Source: Bacillota bacterium
GTDB taxonomy: Bacteria > Bacillota_G > SHA-98 > UBA4971
NCBI GenBank assembly: GCA_012512055.1
Contig: JAAZEW010000004.1
Coordinates: forward strand, 1-7,597
Reading direction: 5' to 3'
Length of the DNA stretch: 7,597 nt
The translations under genes and the position numbers were made by a program. The notes beneath the pieces are model-generated. The model did not search any database. It had not been told where the DNA came from and saw only the letters and a program-made list of their open reading frames with translations. Positions 1 to 6,405 of this stretch are shown piece by piece. The stretch's first letter is position 1; every line of letters starts with the position of its first letter.

Positions 1-134
1 AGTTTCTCCGTGCCTTTATGTTTTGGAATGGAAGCCAGCATATCCTCAAGCGCCGCAATCTTCTCATTGGCAGTCTTTGCGTTTCTAAAGACTTCTTCGG
101 CCTCAAGATACTCAAGTGTGAGGTTGGCAGGCAT
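1..134 (-). CDS. TGS/DRG-type (Obg-like) GTPase, N-terminal fragment
   Basis: Only the first 44 codons are present; the gene runs off the left edge. The peptide starts MPANLTLEYLEAEEVF and goes on to a 'MLASIPKHKGTEK' segment. This helical N-terminus, with 'M..IPKHKGT.KL', is what I recall for the DRG-like GTPase family with a C-terminal TGS domain, which probably acts on ribosomes or RNA. The G motifs (G1-G4) lie outside the window, so the assignment rests on the N-terminus alone. There is an in-frame ATG four codons upstream at 146, but GAGG touches it directly with no spacing. ATG at 134 has GGTGA four bases upstream and matches the family N-terminus, so I chose 134. It is divergent from glgP across a 232-bp spacer. 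The identification is by memory of the family and could not be searched. Confidence 0.75.
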   Translation of the reverse strand, partial: MPANLTLEYLEAEEVFRNAKTANEKIAALEDMLASIPKHKGTEK

Positions 135-198
135 AAAGTCACCCATCCTCATATTATTTATTGATGGCAGGATTCCCTAAACGATTTCCTTATTATTA

Positions 199-207
199 AT
201 TGTAGCA
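199..207 (-). promoter_or_regulatory. Candidate extended -10 promoter for the TGS GTPase gene
   Basis: On the minus strand the sequence reads TGC-TACAAT, an extended -10 (TGn plus a five-of-six match to TATAAT), about 65 bp upstream of the ATG at 134. The best -35 candidate (TTGTGC) would be 20 bp away, which is too far, so the call depends on the extended -10. The leader downstream is AT-rich. Confidence 0.4.
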
Positions 208-267
208 TAATGCCACGAATTCCTGCACAACCCAAAACATCGGGGAAATGCGCACCGCAATCCCAGG

Positions 268-280
268 TTACTCCAAGTAA
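268..280. promoter_or_regulatory. Perfect 13-bp palindrome, candidate operator upstream of glgP
   Basis: TTACT-CCA-AGTAA is a perfect inverted repeat with 5-bp arms and a 3-bp centre. It ends 11 bp before the -35 box of the glgP promoter, a usual place for an activator site. From memory, the archaeal TrmB operator in Thermococcus litoralis is of the form TACTTT-N3-AGTA, which shares TACT-N3-AGTA with this site, and a TrmB-family gene lies in this window. Palindromes of this size arise about once per 1000 bases by chance, so location is the main support. Confidence 0.4.
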
Positions 281-291
281 AATTCAGGCGG

Positions 292-320
292 TTGCCGAAA
301 CCATCGAATTGCGGTATAAT
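292..320 (+). promoter_or_regulatory. Sigma-70-type promoter of the alpha-glucan phosphorylase gene
   Basis: The -35 box is TTGCCG (292-297), the spacer is exactly 17 bp, and the -10 box is a consensus TATAAT (315-320). Transcription would start near 327, giving a leader of about 40 nt before the ATG at 367. The 7-mer AATTGCG occurs twice around the -10 box (307-313 and 318-324), 11 bp apart, which is one helical turn. Confidence 0.75.
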
Positions 321-354
321 TGCGCAGGTGAAAACGTTATAGATCTGCCGCGTG

Positions 355-360
355 AGGAGG
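355..360 (+). promoter_or_regulatory. Ribosome binding site that fixes the glgP start
   Basis: AGGAGG lies six bases before ATG 367. An in-frame GTG at 352 would give a protein five residues longer, but it overlaps this Shine-Dalgarno sequence and has none of its own, so 367 is the start. Confidence 0.85.
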
Positions 361-366
361 GGAGCC

Positions 367-2040
367 ATGTACACCAACAGCGCCGTGCAGCCACCGAGAG
401 TGGCATATTTCTGTATGGAATATGGGCTGCACGAAGAGTTGAAAACGTATGCAGGCGGTCTTGGAATCCTTGCCGGAGACTATCTAAAATCCGCATGCGA
501 TCTTGGACTTCCTGTAGTCGGAATTGGTATCCTCTGGCGACAGGGGTATACTCAACAAATGATAGGACCGGACGGCAGGCCGTTCGACGCCTATCCTTGC
601 TATTCCTATGACTTCCTTAAGGATACCCAAAAGACGGTGACTGTGAGGATACGCGGACGAGACGTCAAGTGTAGGATCTGGATGGTCGACAAGTACAAGA
701 ACGCGCCTTTGTATCTTCTGGACACCAACCTCCCTGACAATGAGGACAAGTGGATTACAGGGCAGTTATACGGTGGATTCGAAGAAGACCGTATTGCTCA
801 GGAAATTGTCCTCGGAGTGGGCGGGGTGAGGGCTCTGCGTGCCCTGGGCATAGATGTCGATGTGTACCATTTCAACGAAGGCCACGCTGTCTTTGCAGGC
901 ATTGAACTCATCAGAGAGAAAATGGCCAATATGGGGCTCAGCTTTGAGCAAGCAATGGCCTTGATCCGGCACGAAGTGGTCTTCACCACCCATACACCGA
1001 TAAAAGAAGGCAACGAGGTTCACAGGCACAACATACTAAGGTATATGGGGGCATACAACGGCCTTTCTCAAGGCCAAATGGTGAAAATCGGGGGAGAGCA
1101 GTTTAATATGACAGTAGCAGGCCTCCGTCTATCCCGAATTGCCAGCGCCGTCGCGAAGCTTCACGGAGTGACTTCTAACAGAATGTGGCAGGACATATCA
1201 GGCAGAGCGCCGATTATAAGTGTAACAAACGGCGTCCATCCCGCCACTTGGCAAGATAAGGCGGTGCAACAGGCCTACGAGACGGACGGCGATCTTTGGA
1301 ACGCTCATATGCAGGCAAAGTTGTCACTGATCTCTGAGATCCGTGCAAGATGCGGAGCAATCTTGAACCCGAACAAGATCCTTATAGGGTTTGCGAGAAG
1401 AGCTGCTCCGTATAAACGTAGTGACTTAATCTTCCGTAAGCCGGATGTTATTGAGCCATACCTTAGATCCGGACAAATTCAACTGGTTTTCTCAGGGAAA
1501 GCCCATCCTTTGGATGATGCCGGTAAAAGCATTGTGGCAAACCTTGTGGACATGATGAATCAGTATCCCCAGAGCGTAGTATTTGTGCCTAACTACGACA
1601 TGGAAGTAGGGCGCATGCTCACCCGCGGTTGTGACGTGTGGCTGAATAACCCGCGTCGTCCCAATGAGGCAAGTGGAACATCGGGTATGAAGGCTGCCAT
1701 GAACGGTGTTCTGAACCTCTCCACTTTGGACGGCTGGTGGCCTGAAGCATGTAAACACGGAATAAACGGATGGCAATTCGGCGACGGATATGAAGGGGCC
1801 AATCATGACTCTCATGACCTCAACGCCCTGTATGAGACGCTATTTTCGGAGGTCTTGCCCACTTACTATGACAACAGGGACAAGTGGGTCCACATGATGA
1901 GAGAAAGTATGGCAGACACGAGAGAGCAGTTCTCATCAGACAGGATGGTGGAGGACTACTACAGCAGGTTGTATATTCCTACTGTAGCTTCTAGGCAAGT
2001 AGCCGTGATAACCAATAATACCGAATGCAGGCATATGTAG
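367..2040 (+). CDS. glgP: Alpha-glucan phosphorylase (short bacterial form, GT35)
   Basis: A 557-residue cytoplasmic enzyme that phosphorolyses alpha-1,4-glucan (glycogen, maltodextrin) to glucose-1-phosphate with pyridoxal phosphate (PLP). The N-terminus 'VAYFCMEYGLHEEL..YAGGLGILAGD' is typical of the alpha-glucan phosphorylase family close to TIGR02094. Visible motifs are HFNEGHA (168-174) and THTPIKEGNE (208-217) in the substrate half. RRAAPYKR (344-351) has Arg345 and Lys350 aligning with the phosphate-site Arg569/Lys574 of muscle phosphorylase. NEASGTSGMKAAMNG (433-447) has Lys442 as the PLP lysine. All look intact. About 550 aa is the normal size of the short subfamily; the N-terminal regulatory extension of animal enzymes and the DUF3417 domain of long bacterial forms are absent. 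The gene is a single transcription unit with its own promoter and a terminator at 2166. Whether it acts on stored or imported glucan cannot be told; no glycogen synthesis gene is in view. Confidence 0.93.
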   Translation: MYTNSAVQPPRVAYFCMEYGLHEELKTYAGGLGILAGDYLKSACDLGLPVVGIGILWRQGYTQQMIGPDGRPFDAYPCYSYDFLKDTQKTVTVRIRGRDVKCRIWMVDKYKNAPLYLLDTNLPDNEDKWITGQLYGGFEEDRIAQEIVLGVGGVRALRALGIDVDVYHFNEGHAVFAGIELIREKMANMGLSFEQAMALIRHEVVFTTHTPIKEGNEVHRHNILRYMGAYNGLSQGQMVKIGGEQFNMTVAGLRLSRIASAVAKLHGVTSNRMWQDISGRAPIISVTNGVHPATWQDKAVQQAYETDGDLWNAHMQAKLSLISEIRARCGAILNPNKILIGFARRAAPYKRSDLIFRKPDVIEPYLRSGQIQLVFSGKAHPLDDAGKSIVANLVDMMNQYPQSVVFVPNYDMEVGRMLTRGCDVWLNNPRRPNEASGTSGMKAAMNGVLNLSTLDGWWPEACKHGINGWQFGDGYEGANHDSHDLNALYETLFSEVLPTYYDNRDKWVHMMRESMADTREQFSSDRMVEDYYSRLYIPTVASRQVAVITNNTECRHM

Positions 2041-2046
2041 ATCGGT

Positions 2047-2087
2047 CCTGTTGACCTGTTGACCGGTTCAGTGCGGCAGTGTGGCAG
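2047..2087. repeat. Two adjacent 8-bp tandem duplications after glgP
   Basis: CCTGTTGA is present twice in tandem (2047-2054, 2055-2062) and is followed by CC. A few bases later CAGTGCGG (2069-2076) is followed directly by CAGTGTGG (2077-2084) and CAG. Two different 8-bp tandem copies within 41 bp suggest local slippage; no function is visible. Confidence 0.6.
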
Positions 2088-2165
2088 ACGTGATATCCTC
2101 CACACCAAAGCCATAGGTCCGCCTGAACACAGCCTGGCATTTTGAGAAAACAAAGCAAAGCAACG

Positions 2166-2210
2166 AAACACGGTGGGGATAACCGAGCACGTGATCCTCA
2201 CCGTGTTTTT
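2166..2210. terminator. Rho-independent terminator, probably bidirectional
   Basis: Arms 2166-2180 and 2194-2208 form a 15-bp stem with one G-T wobble and a 13-base loop. On the plus strand the stem runs into TTTTT (2206-2210), ending the glgP transcript 126 bp after its stop. On the minus strand the opposite arm ends in TTT and continues into a T-rich tract, so it may also stop transcripts of the convergent cyclase gene, 154 bp past that stop. Confidence 0.85.
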
Positions 2211-2361
2211 CATGTGTTCCTACTTTGAAAATAGCCCCGCTCGAGGCCGTGTCCCCCTAGGTGACCGCATTTTCATCCTGCGTGGCACCGACCGTGTCGC
2301 ATGGGAGACTCACGTCTCACAGAGTGCAAGAGGCCTCGCCTGGTTCTGTTGGAGAAAGCGC

Positions 2362-3540
2362 TTACTCAGAGGTGTCGGCTACATACACGCGATCTTTCCC
2401 TGCATGTTTAGCCTGATAGAGGGCATTATCGGCTGCGGACACGAGCCTCGGCACCTCATCAATGTCATTCGTCCCTGAGCATCCGATGCTGACTGTTACC
2501 TCAGCCCCAAGAGGCAGCTTACAATTCCGGACTGCTCGGCAAATCCTTTCGGCAATAGTGAGAGCGTGATCGATAGAGGTGTTCCACAGAAACACGATAA
2601 ACTCCTCGCCGCCCCACCTGACAACCAAGTCGTCTCCGCGGACAAACTTCTTCAGGAGAGATGCTATGATGCAAAGAATCTTATCCCCAAATTCATGGCC
2701 GAACCTGTCGTTCAGGCTTTTGAAGTCATCAATATCAACAAACAGGAGAGACGCAGGGAGCTTGTCAGCCCTCAGCGTGCTGCCGAGATACCGCCTGAAG
2801 CCCTCCCTGTTGGCGACACCGGTCAGGGAATCCGTGGCAGCCCGAACTGATTCTTGCCGATATGCTTTGGAAAAGTAGAACTGTCTCCATAGAGCGTAGA
2901 TAGCAGAAAGAAAGAACAAAGATGCAACAATCCCCCCTGTCTGGGCAAGGTGGATTAGGAGAAGGGAAAAGAAATAGTAACTCGGCATAAACCAGCTCAC
3001 GCTCTTCTTCAAAGAACGTATTAATCTGGGTATGAACCGGAGCTCAGGGTTTTCAATGTATGAGAGCAGGCTGTGAGAGGCGGTTCGAACCACATGATAC
3101 GTGAGAATCATAACAAGCCCTCGAATCAGGCCATCTACGGACAATGGATCCAGGAGCTTTGACGTTCCCCAGAAAGCTACCATCACACTATTGGAGGCAA
3201 GTAGCGCTATGGCTACACTCCCCATATTAAAGGCAATCCTGGAAATTCGGCCAGGGTTACGTATAGCGTGGTACAGAAATGAAGTGATAATAAGCCAAGC
3301 ACTACCTGCAGGGCCGGTTGTGCAAAGGGCGGCTATGATAATTGGGTAGCCCGGCATGAATGCAACGTCAGGTGTTAAGAAAACGGTCTTGTCCGAGAAA
3401 AGGAGGTAGGAAAGGGCCCAGCATCCCACCAAGGGCCAGTCGTTCTCAAGTCCTTGAGTCGCTGTCATCTGCACAATGATTATCAGGCCCAGAACACCGG
3501 TCACCCATTCATAAGTTCTGAGAGATGGTCGGTCACTCAC
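2362..3540 (-). CDS. Membrane diguanylate cyclase (7-TM sensor region plus GGDEF domain)
   Basis: A 392-residue protein expected to make cyclic di-GMP from two GTP at the inner face of the membrane. Hydrophobic segments lie at about 12-28, 37-54, 62-90, 104-123, 135-151, 182-198 and 202-218, followed by a short linker and a GGDEF domain from D237 (DSLTG). The metal-site Asp is in DIDDF (269-273), and the signature is GGEEF (310-314), an active form. RGDD (301-304), exactly five residues before GGEEF, matches the RxxD inhibitory site, so product feedback is likely. The membrane region resembles N-terminal regions seen on bacterial signalling proteins but I cannot name a domain; its ligand is unknown. 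I chose GTG 3540, which has GGGAGG eight bases upstream, over a TTG at 3594 that adds 18 hydrophilic residues without a ribosome site. It lies 158 bp after the ATPase gene and has its own promoter. Confidence 0.9.
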   Translation of the reverse strand: MSDRPSLRTYEWVTGVLGLIIIVQMTATQGLENDWPLVGCWALSYLLFSDKTVFLTPDVAFMPGYPIIIAALCTTGPAGSAWLIITSFLYHAIRNPGRISRIAFNMGSVAIALLASNSVMVAFWGTSKLLDPLSVDGLIRGLVMILTYHVVRTASHSLLSYIENPELRFIPRLIRSLKKSVSWFMPSYYFFSLLLIHLAQTGGIVASLFFLSAIYALWRQFYFSKAYRQESVRAATDSLTGVANREGFRRYLGSTLRADKLPASLLFVDIDDFKSLNDRFGHEFGDKILCIIASLLKKFVRGDDLVVRWGGEEFIVFLWNTSIDHALTIAERICRAVRNCKLPLGAEVTVSIGCSGTNDIDEVPRLVSAADNALYQAKHAGKDRVYVADTSE

Positions 3541-3548
3541 CGGTTTAC

Positions 3549-3554
3549 CCTCCC
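3549..3554 (-). promoter_or_regulatory. Ribosome binding site that fixes the GGDEF protein start
   Basis: GGGAGG on the minus strand sits eight bases before GTG 3540 and is the only strong Shine-Dalgarno match near the 5' end of this ORF. It lies inside the longer ORF that starts with TTG at 3594, which argues that the extra 18 codons are not translated. Confidence 0.7.
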
Positions 3555-3631
3555 AGTGAACACCCTCTTGCCTTGTGGCTCCGGTTTCCGGCAATCGTCT
3601 GCGAACAGTGCTAAAGAAAGGCAGTATCTAT

Positions 3632-3660
3632 ATAATACCGTAATCGAGAGAAATTACCAA
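3632..3660 (-). promoter_or_regulatory. Promoter of the diguanylate cyclase gene
   Basis: On the minus strand TTGGTA (3660-3655), a 17-bp spacer and TATTAT (3637-3632) form a good sigma-70-like promoter in the 158-bp gap between the ATPase stop and the cyclase start. Transcription would begin near 3625, giving a leader of about 85 nt. I see no T-tailed terminator for the ATPase gene in this gap, so read-through could add to expression. Confidence 0.6.
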
Positions 3661-3698
3661 GCCTTTCCGTTGCGGCTCCTCACAAATTCGGCCTTTTT

Positions 3699-6155
3699 CT
3701 ACCGGCTACGGCTAATCGCCGGCAGTTTTCCAACTTCCACAATAATTAGGAGAGCAAAAGCGACTGCAAATACCATGCCCCATTCCAGGGTAGACAAGGT
3801 TACAAGGCCTAAGGTCTGTCTCAAAGCCGGCACTTGAATTGCTCCAATGGCAAACACAAACCCAATTGCCACAGAGGCCAGAAGCGGCTTGTTGCTGAGA
3901 AAATGGCCGGCATGGAAAATACTCTTCCGCATACTGCGATAAGCAAATACGTAGACCAGCGATATAACCGCCAAAGTCTCGAAACAGAGGCTCCTTGCAA
4001 CAAGGATATCCTCATGTATGAAGAGATAATGGCCGAACATCCCAAGACAAGCCGCAGCAGCAGTAACGCTGATTGCAGCGACGAGCCCCATGCCCAACTT
4101 GCCCAAAATCGGTTCAGACACAGGCTTCGGCTGCTCCTCCATTATCCCGTTTTCGGCAGGCTCAAATCCGAGTACCATGTCGACCGGGCCGTCACAAATG
4201 AGATGTATCCAAAGAATCTGTGCTACAGTAAGAGGCGCAGGCCATTTCAGGATCATGGCTCCAAATATCAGAAGAATCTCTGCGAATGAGTTTGAAAGCG
4301 TATAAGAGACTACTTTCTTTATGTTGTCAAAGACGACTCTGCCTTCTTCCACCGCAGCTACTATAGTCTTGAAGTTGCTGTCAAGCAAGATAAGATCAGA
4401 CGCTTCCTTAGCTACGTCAGACGCATTGCCCACTGCTACACCGATATTAGACTTCTTCAGGGCCGGAGCGTCGTTCACCCCGTCTCCAATCATGGCCACT
4501 ACTTCACCTGAGGATTGAAGCGCTGACACTATCCTGAGTTTCTGATGTGGCGATATTCGCGCGAAAACTGAGGCATCCTTGGCACGAAGAGCAAGCTCCT
4601 CATCACTCATACCTGCTAGAGTCTCCCCGTTGATGATTCTATCTGATGGAACAGCCAGACCCAGTCTCCTCGCTATACTCACAGCAGTCCTTTCGTAATC
4701 GCCGGTGATGATCTTCACCTTTACGCCGGCTTTTCGACATGAACGGACAGACTCTATCACTTCGTCACGGATAGGATCTTCTATCCCGACAAGGCCGGCC
4801 CAGGAGTAACCATCCAAAGCCTGGAGGCCTCCGTCCTCTTTCACTGCTATCCCCAGAACCTTCAAACCATGGTCTGCCCATGTCTCAACTGTCTTCTGAA
4901 TCCTTGCCTTCTCATCGGTGGAAAGGCCGCACATGGCAGTCACTACTTCAGGAGCGCCCTTGACATAGGCCACTTCGTTCCCACGTACGATGTTGACTGT
5001 GCGCATGTACCGTATCTCGCTGGAAAATGGCTCTTCTTCGATACGCTTTGAAGTCTTGCCAAATTCCTCCGGATCCTCGATCCCGTTTGCTTTCGCATAA
5101 TCCCAAAGCGCCACCTCAAGGGAATCTTCCAGGTTATTACATAATACCAAGGCTTCTATACCCCTCGCGCGCATGACAAAGTCTGCCTTTGAGACCGCCA
5201 TTACGCCATAAGTCAATGTGCCGGTCTTGTCTGTACAAATGGTAGTTACTGAGCCTAAGGTTTCTACAGCCAGCAATCGCTTAACGAGTCCTTGGCGCTT
5301 TAGGATCCTTCGCATTCCTATGACCAAGATGACAGTTACTGCGATCAGAAGCCCTTCAGGAATTGCAGCTATCGCAAGTATAACTGCTACACGAGCCATG
5401 TCCAGAAGAGGCCTGCCTCCGGCAAGGCCAATAAAGAACAGAATCGCTGTAACAACAATCACGATGCGCGTAAGCGAACGACTAAACGCAGCAAGCCTAA
5501 GCTGAAGGGGAGTAGCTTCATCCTCAGTCTCGGAGAGACTACCGGCTATCTTGCCCAACTCAGTATCCTTGCCGGTATGGGATACCTGCATAATCCCGCG
5601 GCCTGAGAGGACTGTCGTGCCCATGTAAAGCGCATTCTGCCCCTGGGTAGTGTCCTTGCGTATAGACTCGCTCTCACCGGTTAGAATAGCCTCACCGACT
5701 GCCATCCGTACGCTCTCAAGGACTGTGCCGTCAGCAGGTATCCTATCCCCTGCAGTCAGAATCACAACGTCACCGGGGACAAGGCCGGTCACGTCCACTT
5801 CTTTTCGGTATCCGTCCCTTACTACGGTCGCAGTCGGCTTCACCAGTTTCTGCAGGCTCTCGTAAGTCTCTTCCGCCTGACGTTCCTGGACATAACCAAG
5901 CACGGCATCGAATATCACAACCGCCATGATGATGTAAAAATCTCTGAATTCTCTCAGCAGCAGAGATATCACAGCCGCCCCCAAGATCACGTAAACCAGA
6001 GGGTTTGTGAACTGTGACAGGAAGATAGCCATACGAGACGGACGCTCCCGAGCCGGAAGAATGTTCATGCCGTATTCTTTTCTACGTATCTCTGCCTCGG
6101 CCTCTGACAGGCCGGGGAATTGTCCTGAATATGCCTGACAACCTTCACCTGACAT
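3699..6155 (-). CDS. P2-type cation-transporting P-type ATPase
   Basis: An 818-residue integral membrane pump that couples ATP hydrolysis to cation transport. Domains in order: cation ATPase N-terminal domain (about 10-65), M1-M2 (51-90), actuator domain with TGES (159-162), M3-M4 (about 230-285) with IPEGL around Glu267, phosphorylation motif DKTGT with Asp309, nucleotide domain with FSSE (377-380) and KGAP (399-402), hinge GDGVND (557-562), and M5-M10. All catalytic motifs are intact. The distance from Asp309 to the hinge is about 250 residues, so the nucleotide domain is compact. Aligned without gaps to SERCA, M4 Glu (267), M5 Glu (626) and M6 Asp (655) are kept, but SERCA Asn768, Asn796 and Thr799 correspond to Ser623, His651 and Cys654. 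It would be annotated as a calcium ATPase by similarity, yet the ion is not secure. The start has GAGGAGAG upstream. It is on the same strand as trmB, but a terminator lies between. Confidence 0.92.
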   Translation of the reverse strand: MSGEGCQAYSGQFPGLSEAEAEIRRKEYGMNILPARERPSRMAIFLSQFTNPLVYVILGAAVISLLLREFRDFYIIMAVVIFDAVLGYVQERQAEETYESLQKLVKPTATVVRDGYRKEVDVTGLVPGDVVILTAGDRIPADGTVLESVRMAVGEAILTGESESIRKDTTQGQNALYMGTTVLSGRGIMQVSHTGKDTELGKIAGSLSETEDEATPLQLRLAAFSRSLTRIVIVVTAILFFIGLAGGRPLLDMARVAVILAIAAIPEGLLIAVTVILVIGMRRILKRQGLVKRLLAVETLGSVTTICTDKTGTLTYGVMAVSKADFVMRARGIEALVLCNNLEDSLEVALWDYAKANGIEDPEEFGKTSKRIEEEPFSSEIRYMRTVNIVRGNEVAYVKGAPEVVTAMCGLSTDEKARIQKTVETWADHGLKVLGIAVKEDGGLQALDGYSWAGLVGIEDPIRDEVIESVRSCRKAGVKVKIITGDYERTAVSIARRLGLAVPSDRIINGETLAGMSDEELALRAKDASVFARISPHQKLRIVSALQSSGEVVAMIGDGVNDAPALKKSNIGVAVGNASDVAKEASDLILLDSNFKTIVAAVEEGRVVFDNIKKVVSYTLSNSFAEILLIFGAMILKWPAPLTVAQILWIHLICDGPVDMVLGFEPAENGIMEEQPKPVSEPILGKLGMGLVAAISVTAAAACLGMFGHYLFIHEDILVARSLCFETLAVISLVYVFAYRSMRKSIFHAGHFLSNKPLLASVAIGFVFAIGAIQVPALRQTLGLVTLSTLEWGMVFAVAFALLIIVEVGKLPAISRSR

Positions 6156-6269
6156 GCGACTTTCTCTCCTCTAATGTAATAGGCAGTCATTCTCACCGTT
6201 TCATACGGCTTTGCCATAGCATCATTTGCGGTTGAGTTGACTCCTTCGAGACCTCTTGTTCTCTTCCAT

Positions 6270-6300
6270 ATTATGTTAACGCAGCTCGCCTGAATCGCAA
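6270..6300 (-). promoter_or_regulatory. Weak candidate promoter for the ATPase gene
   Basis: On the minus strand TTGCGA (6300-6295) and CATAAT (6275-6270) are separated by 19 bp, longer than ideal. They lie just past the trmB terminator, with the -35 overlapping its T-tract, and would give a leader of about 110 nt. A promoter is needed here if the terminator works, but this particular match is weak. Confidence 0.3.
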
Positions 6301-6329
6301 AAACCAGTCGCCGTCTTCGGCGAAACTGG
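6299..6329 (-). terminator. Rho-independent terminator of trmB
   Basis: On the minus strand CCAGT-TT-CGCCG, loop AAGA, CGGCG-ACTGG forms a 10-bp stem interrupted by a 2-base bulge. It is followed at once by TTTTT (6303-6299). It stands 77 bp after the trmB stop and separates trmB from the ATPase gene. Confidence 0.85.
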
Positions 6330-6405
6330 CAGCTACTGGAGAAGTTCAACGGTCTCTCCTTCTCTCACTTAGGCGCGCTCGGCCAGACTCCGCTCGAAGC
6401 CGAAT

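Larger units (their letters stand above)
2041..2361. other. Gene-free spacer between convergent glgP and the GGDEF gene
   Basis: This 321-bp stretch has no convincing ORF on either strand. It holds small tandem repeats directly after glgP (2047-2087), a strong terminator hairpin (2166-2210), and past it a GC-richer segment with several short inverted repeats: CGAGGCC (2242-2248) with GGCCTCG (2332-2338), and GAGAC/GTCTC (2305-2318). The last reads on the minus strand as a stem closed by a GTGA loop, a GNRA-type tetraloop. A 101-codon ORF beginning at 2173 runs over the terminator and into the antisense of the cyclase gene, and I regard it as spurious. Confidence 0.7.

Noticed and set aside
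210..611. 133-codon plus-strand ORF overlapping the glgP start
   Set aside because: It crosses the glgP promoter and the first part of glgP in another frame; the glgP frame has clear family motifs from its first residues.
2040..2068. Inverted repeat GATCGGTC/GACCGGTT right after glgP as a terminator
   Set aside because: It needs two wobble pairs in eight, has no T-tract, and a much better terminator lies 100 bp downstream.
2173..2478. 101-codon plus-strand ORF in the convergent spacer
   Set aside because: It begins inside the terminator hairpin, runs antisense into the cyclase gene, and lacks a ribosome site.
3702..3725. Hairpin CCGGC/GCCGG at the 3' end of the ATPase gene as a terminator
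   Set aside because: The stem is only 5 bp and overlaps the end of the coding region, and it is followed by an A-tract instead of a T-tract on the transcribed strand.
6065..6349. 94-codon minus-strand ORF between trmB and the ATPase
   Set aside because: It overlaps the start of the ATPase gene in another frame, contains the trmB terminator, and its peptide shows no recognisable pattern.
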